Below, in pieces: positions 8,718-16,719 of a DNA stretch of 64,000 bases. The position numbers and the translations under genes are program-made. The stretch's first letter is position 1. Each line of letters starts with the position of its first letter. This DNA is from Paludibacter sp. UBA6032 (GTDB taxonomy: Bacteria > Bacteroidota > Bacteroidia > Bacteroidales > Paludibacteraceae), in the NCBI GenBank assembly GCA_002427885.1, contig DIZI01000034.1, forward strand, positions 1 to 64,000, in the 5' to 3' direction. Below the pieces are notes generated by a model. It was not told the DNA's origin, searched no databases, and saw only the letters and a list, made by a program, of their open reading frames with translations.

Positions 8718-9245
8718 ATGAAAATTATTCAAACATCAGATTTTAAATATCTAAATGAAATTATTTATTTGTATGTTGAAGCATTTTCCACAGGACAATC
8801 ACAACAGCATATTGATTTAGAATCTCTTAATCAATATATTAAATTGATAATGAAAGAAGGTTATGCACATATTGCATTTGAAAACGAAAAGATTACTGGA
8901 ACAGTTTTGCTTTGTCCACTCATTTTAGATAAAGATTTGCCCCTTGAGATATCAAAAAAATTCAACATCAAAAAATGTATATATGTTGCCGAAATAATGG
9001 TAACAGAAAATGCCCGGGGTAAAGGTATTGGTAAAAGACTTCTGGAAGAATTTTTTAAAAATGTTGATAAAAAAAGATTCACTTATGCTTTCATACGGGT
9101 ATGGGACCAAAACATCCCAGCCATTTCTCTTTATAAAAAAATGGGGTTTACATACCTGACTTCGATTGTACAAACAAAAATGAATGTTGACCAAAGCGGT
9201 ACTTTCGATATGCATAAAATATACTTACACAAAAAAATAAATTAA
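8718..9245 (+). CDS. GNAT-family N-acetyltransferase
   Basis: A 175-aa protein of the GCN5-related acetyltransferase fold, which moves an acetyl group from acetyl-CoA to an amine. The acetyl-CoA binding loop is clear: VTENARGKGIGKRLLEEF matches the R/Q-x-x-G-x-G/A pattern. It is followed by NIPAISLYKKMGF, the typical motif B region. The ATG at 8718 is preferred to a TTG ten codons upstream because that TTG overlaps the -7 promoter box. The stop at 9245 is two bases before the ovoA start, so the two genes are translationally coupled. An ovothiol-related or stress role is inferred only from this coupling. The substrate cannot be read from sequence. Confidence 0.85.
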   Translation: MKIIQTSDFKYLNEIIYLYVEAFSTGQSQQHIDLESLNQYIKLIMKEGYAHIAFENEKITGTVLLCPLILDKDLPLEISKKFNIKKCIYVAEIMVTENARGKGIGKRLLEEFFKNVDKKRFTYAFIRVWDQNIPAISLYKKMGFTYLTSIVQTKMNVDQSGTFDMHKIYLHKKIN

Positions 9246-9247
9246 AA

Positions 9248-11353
9248 ATGCAGGATTTATTTACCAAAACAATTGATTTACGTAGCGGGAAACCCGAAGA
9301 AAAACGGCAGGAAATACTAAACTACTTTGAAAAGACATGGGCTATAGACGAAAAATTGTACACTCTGTTGAAATCGGACGAAGTTTTCTACCATCATGGT
9401 GACCCATTACGCCATGTACTTCTTTTTTATCTGGGACATACGGCTGTCTTTTTTATCAACAAACTTTTTCTGGCAAAAATTATTGACATTCGCATTAACC
9501 CTGCATTTGAATCCATTTTTGCCATTGGGGTGGACGAAATGAGTTGGGATGATTTAAATGAGAAAAATTATAACTGGCCTTCTGTTCCTGAAGTTCGTGA
9601 ATACCGTGAGGAAGCAAAACAACATATCATCGACGTTATCCTTAAAACCACGCTTAATCTACCAATAAGATGGGAAGATCCGTTTTGGATAATTCTGATG
9701 GGCATTGAGCATGAACGTATTCATCTTGAAACATCCTCGGTTCTCATCCGGCAACTACCATTGAATGAAGTTGTCTCCGGAATGTTTGGAGAAATTTGTG
9801 AAGAACGAGGTAATGCTCCGATAAATGAATTACTGCCTGTATCAGGTGCAGAAATGAAATTGGGAAAACCGATCGATTATCCAAATTACGGTTGGGACAA
9901 TGAATACGGAAATTACACAGAAAAAGTGGAAGATTTCAAAACTACAAAATATTTGGTCTCGAACGGTGAATTTTTGAATTTTATCAATGACAACGGTTAT
10001 CAAAATAAAGAATATTGGACGGAAGAAGGTTGGAACTGGCGTAACTTTAAAAAAGCTGAAATGCCTCTTTTCTGGAGAAAAGTAGCAGATAATTTTAGTT
10101 TACGATTAGTTGCCGAAGAAATTCCAATGCCGTGGAACTGGCCGGTTGAAGTAAATTATCTGGAAGCTAAAGCCTATTGTAACTGGAAAACAATGAAAGA
10201 TGGCAAAATTTTCCGCTTACCGACGGAAGCAGAATGGATGCGTTTAACCGAAATATGTAGTATTCCTGACGAATTGGAATGGGAAAAAGCTCCGGGGAAT
10301 ATCAATCTGGAACATTTTGCATCACCTTGTCCGGTTGATAAATTTCAAACCGGAGACTTTTTTGATGTTATCGGAAACGTTTGGCAATGGACGGAAACAC
10401 CCATGACCGGTTATGCAGGATTTAAAGTGCATCCCATGTATGACGATTTCACCGCACCCACCTTCGATGGACAACATAATTTGATTAAAGGTGGTTCCTG
10501 GATTTCAACAGGAAATGAAGCTACACGTCATGCTCGGTATGCATTTCGCCGGCATTTTTATCAGCATGCAGGTTTTCGTTTGGTGGAATCAGAAACACCC
10601 CTGGTGATTAACAACGACGAATACGAAACCGACCGGGAAGTTGCTATTTCCTGTGAAGCAAATTGGGGAGATGCCTTCGATTTTAATGCTAATTTTTCAG
10701 TTGAGTTATCACAGTTCATTCTGCAAAATGTTCAGAATGAAACGATTAAAAATGTATTGGATTTAAACGCAGATACTGGTCGACTTGCATTTGAACTGGC
10801 TCCATTCTTTAAAAATATAACAGCACTAGACTTCTCAGCCCGTTTTATTCGAATGCCTATTCAATTGCAGGAAAAAGGATTCATACGTTATATTGTCAAA
10901 GACGAAGGTGAATTGGTTTTTTATCGTGAAATACTTTTATCAGACTTCGAACTTGGTACCAACAAAGAAAACATCCTGTTTATGCAAGCCGATGGCAACA
11001 ATTTGAAACCAATATATACCGGTTATGACTTAATTATTGTTCCAAATCTGCTGGAGGAATTGATTTGTCCAATCCTGTTTCTGGAAAAAATTCACGAACG
11101 ATTGAACGATAGTGGTTTACTAATTATTGCTTCCACCTACGAATGGGAATCAAATATGGTGCAACGGCAACACTGGCCGGGCGGTTTCAAACAAGATGGG
11201 GAACCTGTAACTTCGCTTGAAGGAATTAAATCAATTCTGAATGAAAAATTCAATCTTCTAAATGAACCCGAAAACATCACACTTTCCCTTCGTAAATCGT
11301 CCAGAATAACTGAACAGAGATTATCGGAAGTAAGTGTTTGGAAAAAAAAATAA
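9248..11353 (+). CDS. ovoA: 5-histidylcysteine sulfoxide synthase / 4-mercaptohistidine N1-methyltransferase
   Basis: Makes ovothiol, a redox-active thiohistidine. OvoA joins cysteine and histidine through a non-heme iron, oxygen-dependent step, and its C-terminal domain methylates the imidazole after the C-S lyase step. The 701-aa protein has the three-part OvoA layout. An N-terminal DinB-like domain carries the iron ligands His64 (YLGHTAVFF) and His155/His159 (EHERIHLE). A formylglycine-generating-enzyme-like domain covers about 190-460 (RLPTEAEW, GNVWQW, KGGSW, HAGFRL). A methyltransferase domain covers about 485-701. The stretch DEMSWDD with HHGDPLRH separates OvoA from EgtB. The SAM motif I reads VLDLNADTGRL, with the first glycine of the usual LDxGxxxGR replaced by Asn. 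No separate C-S lyase gene is next to it. Confidence 0.9.
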   Translation: MQDLFTKTIDLRSGKPEEKRQEILNYFEKTWAIDEKLYTLLKSDEVFYHHGDPLRHVLLFYLGHTAVFFINKLFLAKIIDIRINPAFESIFAIGVDEMSWDDLNEKNYNWPSVPEVREYREEAKQHIIDVILKTTLNLPIRWEDPFWIILMGIEHERIHLETSSVLIRQLPLNEVVSGMFGEICEERGNAPINELLPVSGAEMKLGKPIDYPNYGWDNEYGNYTEKVEDFKTTKYLVSNGEFLNFINDNGYQNKEYWTEEGWNWRNFKKAEMPLFWRKVADNFSLRLVAEEIPMPWNWPVEVNYLEAKAYCNWKTMKDGKIFRLPTEAEWMRLTEICSIPDELEWEKAPGNINLEHFASPCPVDKFQTGDFFDVIGNVWQWTETPMTGYAGFKVHPMYDDFTAPTFDGQHNLIKGGSWISTGNEATRHARYAFRRHFYQHAGFRLVESETPLVINNDEYETDREVAISCEANWGDAFDFNANFSVELSQFILQNVQNETIKNVLDLNADTGRLAFELAPFFKNITALDFSARFIRMPIQLQEKGFIRYIVKDEGELVFYREILLSDFELGTNKENILFMQADGNNLKPIYTGYDLIIVPNLLEELICPILFLEKIHERLNDSGLLIIASTYEWESNMVQRQHWPGGFKQDGEPVTSLEGIKSILNEKFNLLNEPENITLSLRKSSRITEQRLSEVSVWKKK

Positions 11354-11407
11354 AGTTCGGTTTCATAACACGAATTATTAAACGGCAAATTGTTGAAAAT
11401 AAATCTA

Positions 11408-11415
11408 TACTTTTG
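11408..11415 (+). promoter_or_regulatory. Putative rpiB promoter -7 box
   Basis: TACTTTTG matches TAnnTTTG and lies 20 bases before the rpiB ATG. TTGTTG at 11390-11395 is upstream, somewhat closer than the usual -33 spacing. Confidence 0.4.
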
Positions 11416-11435
11416 TATAACAAAAACACACGCTA

Positions 11436-11888
11436 ATGAATCCATTCAAGAACCTTCGAATTGCAGTTTGTAACGACCATGCAGGTTATGAACTAAAACT
11501 TAAAATTGTAGAATACCTTCAGGGTGAGGGAGTAAAGGAACTAAAAGATTTTGGCGCTTTTTCTGCAGAAAGTTCTGACTATCCTGATTATGCCCATCCA
11601 ATGGCCTCAGCTATCAAACGTGGCGAGTTCGATTACGGGATTTCCATTTGCGGAAGTGGAAATGGTATCAGCATGGTGCTGAATAAACATTTGGGCATCC
11701 GGGCTGCACTGTGCTGGAAACCCGAAATTGCTGCATTAGCCCGTCGTCATAACGATGCGAATGTACTCTCTCTTCCAGCGCGATTTATAACCGAATCGGA
11801 AGCGTTGGATATGGTGGATACTTTTTTTGTCACCGATTTTGAAGGTGGAAGACACCAAAGAAGAGTAGACAAAATAAATAAACTGTAA
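11436..11888 (+). CDS. rpiB: Ribose-5-phosphate isomerase B
   Basis: Interconverts ribose-5-phosphate and ribulose-5-phosphate in the non-oxidative pentose phosphate pathway, in the cytoplasm. The 150-aa length is normal. Family motifs are complete: NDHAGYELK at about 13-21, DYPDYA at 48-53, the catalytic Cys72 in ISICGSGNGISM, and RRHNDANVL at 103-111. The RpiB/LacA fold includes allose-6-phosphate isomerases, so a slightly different substrate is possible. It is likely transcribed from its own promoter box at 11408. thiL follows 94 bases downstream in the same direction. Confidence 0.92.
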   Translation: MNPFKNLRIAVCNDHAGYELKLKIVEYLQGEGVKELKDFGAFSAESSDYPDYAHPMASAIKRGEFDYGISICGSGNGISMVLNKHLGIRAALCWKPEIAALARRHNDANVLSLPARFITESEALDMVDTFFVTDFEGGRHQRRVDKINKL

Positions 11889-11982
11889 CTACACTATTTT
11901 CTCACTATTTGGGAAGCATAATAAATTTATACAGACTTTTCAAGGGTGAGGTACTTTGGAATAGTTTATTTTTACTACCAAT

Positions 11983-13011
11983 ATGCAACGAACAGAAATA
12001 TCGACTTACGGCGAATTCGGACTAATCAAACATCTGACCGAAAAGTTTAAAATTGAAAATAATTCAACGTTAAAAGGAGTAGGCGATGATGCGGCTGTAC
12101 TCAACTACGGAAACAAAAAAGTATTGGTAACCACCGATCTTCTTCTGGAAGGTATTCACTTTGATTTGGTATATGTACCATTAATGCATTTGGGTTATAA
12201 AGCAGCAATCGTAAACTTTTCCGATATTTACGCCATGAATGGTGAACCAAAACAAATCACCGTTTCCATTGGTGTTTCCAAGCGCTTTTCGGTAGAAGAT
12301 CTGGATCAGTTTTACGCGGGCATTGAAATGGCTTGTAAGAAATACGGAGTTGATTTAATCGGTGGAGACACTTCGGCTTCATTAACCGGTTTGGCCATTA
12401 GCATAACTTGTATTGGCGAAGGTGAAGAAGGGAGAATTGTATATAGAAACGGTGCCAAAGAAAATGATTTAATTTGTGTAACGGGTGATTTAGGATCGGC
12501 CTACATGGGATTACAGTTATTAGAACGAGAAAAAATGGTATTTTCGGGTAACGAAGAGGCTCAACCCGATTTTGAAGAAAAGGATTACATCCTGCAGCGT
12601 CAACTGAAACCTGAAGCACGAAAAGATATTGTAGAATTACTGCGTGAGAAAGGAGTTCTTCCAACCTCCATGATGGACATTTCGGATGGACTATCGTCAG
12701 AATTGATGCACATTTGTTCCCAAAGTAATGTGGGTTGCCGTGTATATGAGGATAAAATTCCAATCAATTACCAGGCGGTGGTAATGGCAGAAGAACTCAA
12801 TATGAATATCGTAACCGCGGCCCTGAATGGTGGTGAAGATTACGAATTACTTTTTACAGCTTCTATGGAAGATTACGAAAAAATTCTAACTATGGAAGGT
12901 GTAGCAATCGTCGGACATATTACCAAACCGGCTCATGGACTTCAATTAGTCGGTCGCGAAGGCGAAGAAATTGAGCTCAGGGCTCAGGGCTGGAATTCAC
13001 TTGACGAATGA
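11983..13011 (+). CDS. thiL: Thiamine-monophosphate kinase
   Basis: Phosphorylates thiamine monophosphate to the active cofactor thiamine diphosphate with ATP. The 342-aa protein has the AIR synthase-like two-domain fold: GVGDDAAVL at about 32-40 (Mg-ATP binding aspartates), TTDLLLEGIHFD, FSDIYAMNGEP, GGDTSAS and MDISDGLSSEL. All signature aspartates are present. The C-terminal extension is ordinary. The gene is convergent with the cation antiporter on the other strand, the two stop codons being 58 bases apart. No TPP riboswitch was recognised upstream. Confidence 0.93.
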   Translation: MQRTEISTYGEFGLIKHLTEKFKIENNSTLKGVGDDAAVLNYGNKKVLVTTDLLLEGIHFDLVYVPLMHLGYKAAIVNFSDIYAMNGEPKQITVSIGVSKRFSVEDLDQFYAGIEMACKKYGVDLIGGDTSASLTGLAISITCIGEGEEGRIVYRNGAKENDLICVTGDLGSAYMGLQLLEREKMVFSGNEEAQPDFEEKDYILQRQLKPEARKDIVELLREKGVLPTSMMDISDGLSSELMHICSQSNVGCRVYEDKIPINYQAVVMAEELNMNIVTAALNGGEDYELLFTASMEDYEKILTMEGVAIVGHITKPAHGLQLVGREGEEIELRAQGWNSLDE

Positions 13012-13069
13012 CCCTTATGTTTCGTTTTTAAAAAGGGCAAAACATTGATTACAAACCTTATTGCTTAAA

Positions 13070-15433
13070 TTAATAACCAACCTCATCAATATCAAGGTTA
13101 CTATTCTCAACAATTTTGTTGCGTGCTCCTACATGAAAACGACTTATTTTTTTACTGATAATAAGCGTGGAAGGGATGCTATTTAATTCTTTTTTATTGG
13201 TTGCCGAAAATAGATTCCAGGCTTGATAACTGATAAGCATAAAGCTGAATTTGGAAAGTACACTCGTACTGATACGTGAATGTTTGTTCATTTTCACGGC
13301 ATTTGGAAACTGTGCCTTCAATTCATCAATTGCTTTTCGAATAGATTCGTTAGAAGCAACTAATTTATTGATATCCAAAATATGAATTTGAACTTCGGAG
13401 TTGTTTTTCAATAATCTTCGTGCATATCGTAACAAAAATTCATCCGATGCACTTTGCAACAAAACCAACGTAGTGGTTATGGTCGTAAAACCCCGGTTGA
13501 CAAATACACCTACGCTACAATTACTGTGTTCGATAAAATAGCGTGTCTTATCTTTAATCAAGGTTCCGGGATAAAAAAAAGCTTGTTCCTGAGATACTTT
13601 ATTTATTATTTTATTTAGCCATTTAATATTTCCGAACAGAATTGTCTCTTTTATAAAAGGGATACCGGACGATGAAATACCTGCCCCAACCAATAAAAAG
13701 TCGAAGTTATTGTTATTTACTGTTTTTACAATTCCCAATTCAATATTATCCGTCACTTTATATTCTGTAGCTATCGGTATTACGAGTCTTGTCGCTTCAT
13801 CCTTAACCGCTTTGAAGCTTTCAATCGAGAATTGTTCGCCGTAAATAGGATTCGTATCGGTCCCCGGTGTAATATGCAAAACCGTGACTGCCAAACTATT
13901 TTTAGTTCCATCGAGTACTGTTTTGGCTACATTAAGTAAAGCCTTACCATTTTCCGGGTTACCGGAAGCAATCAGTGCTTTAAATACACCTTGTTTTTGT
14001 TGAAGAATATATTCTTCTTCCACATCTTTTTCGGGGAAGATATGGTTGATTATGGATAGTGCAGGTGTAGTCATAAATGTTGTTACAAGTGCCATTATAA
14101 CCAACATAACGAAAATTGAAGGAGGAAGAATACCCATTTCATACCCGATATTCAAAACGATAAGCTCCATCAATCCACGTGTATTCATTAATACTCCAAT
14201 AGATAAGCTATCATGCCAACTTTCACCTAAAATTTTTGCTGTAAAAGCTCCTCCTGCAAATTTTCCGGTCACTGCGACTAAAATAAAAAGACCACAAATA
14301 CCCCACAGATAAGGTGAATTAAGCAACCCTATTTCGGTACGAAGTCCGGTAAATACAAAAAACAAAGGCAAAAGGAGTGTTACAGATACATCTTGAATTT
14401 TTTCAATAATCAATTTACGAAAATTCGCTAAAGGAGGCATAACTACACCTGCTAAAAATGAACCAAACAATGCATGAATGCCTATAGCCTGGGTGGTAAA
14501 CGCTGAAAGAATTAATATTAGTAATAAAAAAGCCACAATACTTTTATTCAAAACTTCGCTGTTGTGGTAAATCTCACCAACACGCTTCAGAAATGGACGA
14601 ACTATAAACAGCATGACTAACACATACACAACAGCCATTCCAATAGTGTACAAAGAACTGATAAAACTACCTGTTTTAGCAATAGCAATAACTGCTGCCA
14701 GTATACACCATGCAGTGACATCATCGTTGGCAGCACTTGCTATGGCAATAGTGCCCAAATGTGTTTTACTCAAACCCTTTTCCTGAATTATACGCGCTAA
14801 CACCGGGAAAGCAGTAATACTCATAGATATACCTATAAATAAGGCAAAAGAAAGAAAATCAGTCTGAGCTGCAGCAAATTCTTTATATACAAAAAATGCC
14901 AACAACATACCCAAAAAATAAGGAATCAAAATGCTGGAATGACTGATTACATAAGTCTCACTGATTTTTTCTTTTAGTACATTTAAATTCAGTTCCATTC
15001 CAATGGTAAACATGAACAGAATAAGTCCGACCTGGCTTAAAATATACAAGTTCCCCAGCGATTTTGCAGCAAATAAAAAATGAAAAGCTTCCGGATAAAA
15101 ATATCCTAACAACGAAGTACCTAACACAATACCGGCCAGAATTTCGCCAATCACTGTTGGTTGTCCTATTTTAGCAAATAAATACCCAAAAATACGTGAG
15201 ACAATCAGGATGGATATAATTTGAAGCAATAACATAGCCGATGGTTCAGCAATATTATGCAAAATCGAAAATCGAAATGAATCAAAACCATTCGTGCTGA
15301 TGTTGGAATGCAGAGCCAGCTTATTAACACCATCAAGCGATTCTCCTTTTTGAAATAGTATAAAAGTTAAGATGCCGAACAAACTTAACATCAACACATA
15401 GAAAAGCCATGTTTTAAAATGATTTGTTTTCAT
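13070..15433 (-). CDS. CPA2-family cation/proton antiporter with USP-like C-terminal region
   Basis: A 787-aa inner-membrane transporter of the Na+/H+ exchanger CPA2 (Kef/CHX-like) family. After one leading membrane segment there are about 12 helices to residue 460, with IGQPTVIGEILAGIVLG, the conserved GMELNL, SITAFPVLARI and the ion-binding pair ASAANDDVTAW. The C-terminal 300 residues are soluble and look like two universal-stress-protein-like halves (ALIASGNPENGKALLNVAKT; SNCSVGVFVNRGF), as in plant CHX and cyanobacterial relatives. It likely exchanges K+ or Na+ for H+ and helps pH or osmotic balance. Ion specificity is not readable. The start is the ATG at 15431-15433, and a TAnnTTTG box lies about 117 bases upstream. 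Confidence 0.88.
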   Translation of the reverse strand: MKTNHFKTWLFYVLMLSLFGILTFILFQKGESLDGVNKLALHSNISTNGFDSFRFSILHNIAEPSAMLLLQIISILIVSRIFGYLFAKIGQPTVIGEILAGIVLGTSLLGYFYPEAFHFLFAAKSLGNLYILSQVGLILFMFTIGMELNLNVLKEKISETYVISHSSILIPYFLGMLLAFFVYKEFAAAQTDFLSFALFIGISMSITAFPVLARIIQEKGLSKTHLGTIAIASAANDDVTAWCILAAVIAIAKTGSFISSLYTIGMAVVYVLVMLFIVRPFLKRVGEIYHNSEVLNKSIVAFLLLILILSAFTTQAIGIHALFGSFLAGVVMPPLANFRKLIIEKIQDVSVTLLLPLFFVFTGLRTEIGLLNSPYLWGICGLFILVAVTGKFAGGAFTAKILGESWHDSLSIGVLMNTRGLMELIVLNIGYEMGILPPSIFVMLVIMALVTTFMTTPALSIINHIFPEKDVEEEYILQQKQGVFKALIASGNPENGKALLNVAKTVLDGTKNSLAVTVLHITPGTDTNPIYGEQFSIESFKAVKDEATRLVIPIATEYKVTDNIELGIVKTVNNNNFDFLLVGAGISSSGIPFIKETILFGNIKWLNKIINKVSQEQAFFYPGTLIKDKTRYFIEHSNCSVGVFVNRGFTTITTTLVLLQSASDEFLLRYARRLLKNNSEVQIHILDINKLVASNESIRKAIDELKAQFPNAVKMNKHSRISTSVLSKFSFMLISYQAWNLFSATNKKELNSIPSTLIISKKISRFHVGARNKIVENSNLDIDEVGY

Positions 15434-15549
15434 GTGAGAGCATTTAATTTCTAAAATATCTGCATTATTTACTTAAAACAGTATTCCAATTATTATTTCA
15501 TTTTTAAAAAAAGACAATCCTATTAGGACAGAATAAACAAATTTGTACG

Positions 15550-15557
15550 CAAAGGTA
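15550..15557 (-). promoter_or_regulatory. Putative antiporter promoter -7 box
   Basis: The minus strand reads TACCTTTG, an exact match to TAnnTTTG, in the divergent region between the antiporter and the TerC-like gene. No good -33 element is seen. Confidence 0.4.
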
Positions 15558-15627
15558 ATGATTTTTTGAGGTTTAAGAGCTTAAAAGTTAAGAATAATTT
15601 GTATATTGAGTGAAGATTAAGAATGGG

Positions 15628-15658
15628 TTGGGTATATACAATTTTTTGTTTAGTTTTG
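15628..15658 (+). promoter_or_regulatory. Putative promoter of the TerC-like gene
   Basis: TTG at 15628-15630 and TAGTTTTG at 15651-15658 with a 20-base spacer fit the Bacteroidota -33/-7 consensus. The TerC-like ATG is at 15706. Confidence 0.55.
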
Positions 15659-15705
15659 TATGAGTTTTCTGATATCAATGTCAGAAAATAATCATCCGAT
15701 TAAAT

Positions 15706-16674
15706 ATGGAAATAGGTATTAATTTTTGGATAGGTTTTATTGTCTTTGTTCTTATCATGTTATCCCTCGACTTATTCGTTTTTCATAAGAAAAACACGGA
15801 GGTAAAAGTCAAAGAAGCCCTTTTATGGAGTTTGTTCTGGATTGGTTTAGCCGTCATTTTTAATTTGGGGATTTACTACTTTATTGGTAAGGTCAAAGCA
15901 CTGGAATTTCTCACAGGTTATCTGATTGAAGAATCACTAAGCGTTGATAACCTTTTTGTTTTTATCATGATATTCGGCTTCTTCAAAATTGAGCCAAAAT
16001 TTCAGCACAAAATACTATTCTGGGGTATAATAGGTGCCATTGTCATGCGAGGGGTATTTATTTTTGCAGGAGTAGCATTAATTCAAAAGTTTGATTGGGT
16101 TATGTACATTTTTGGTGCTTTTTTGATTTACACTGGTATTCACATGCTGGTTGAAAAGAAAGAAGAATCTGAGTTTGATCCCAATCAGAATTTTGTTATC
16201 AGGACTTTCAAAAAAATTATGCCGGTAACCGACGATATGTCTGTTCCTCATTTTTTTATTAAGAAAAATAGAATCATTTATGCCACCCCATTTTTTGTTG
16301 TTCTGCTGTTTATCGAAGCTTCCGACCTGATATTTGCAGTCGATTCTATCCCTGCCGTACTTTCTGTTTCCAAGGATCCATTTATCGTTTACACATCAAA
16401 TATATTTGCCATTTTAGGGCTACGGTCACTCTACTTTGCATTACACGGAATCATGGCTTATTTCCATTATCTGAAATATGCTCTATCCGGTATCCTTACC
16501 TTTATCGGACTTAAAATGTGTGTGAACGAATTCTCTGCCCAGTTCGGGCATTCCTTTTACATTTCAAATTTCGTGTCGCTGGCAGTAATAGTTGCATTTT
16601 TAACTGCTTCCATTCTTTTATCAGTAGTGGTAAAGAAAAGACAGGAACGACATTCCTCAAAACTGCTGGAATAA
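15706..16674 (+). CDS. TerC/Alx-family membrane protein
   Basis: A 322-aa protein with about nine membrane helices. It carries both hallmark acidic motifs of the TerC family: EESLSVDNLFVFIMIF at about 76-91 and EASDLIFAVDSIPAVL at about 205-220. TerC and Alx proteins take part in tellurite resistance, pH response and manganese export or metal loading of exoenzymes. Its divergent position next to a cation antiporter suggests a shared ion-homeostasis role, which is inference. No Alx-type riboswitch was recognised upstream. Confidence 0.9.
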   Translation: MEIGINFWIGFIVFVLIMLSLDLFVFHKKNTEVKVKEALLWSLFWIGLAVIFNLGIYYFIGKVKALEFLTGYLIEESLSVDNLFVFIMIFGFFKIEPKFQHKILFWGIIGAIVMRGVFIFAGVALIQKFDWVMYIFGAFLIYTGIHMLVEKKEESEFDPNQNFVIRTFKKIMPVTDDMSVPHFFIKKNRIIYATPFFVVLLFIEASDLIFAVDSIPAVLSVSKDPFIVYTSNIFAILGLRSLYFALHGIMAYFHYLKYALSGILTFIGLKMCVNEFSAQFGHSFYISNFVSLAVIVAFLTASILLSVVVKKRQERHSSKLLE

Positions 16675-16719
16675 GATGTTTATAATTAACTGATTACGAA
16701 TGGTTTCAATTAACTGATT

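Noticed and set aside
13012..13069. Terminator between thiL and the antiporter
   Set aside because: Only a weak CCCTT/AAGGG pairing with a long loop is visible.
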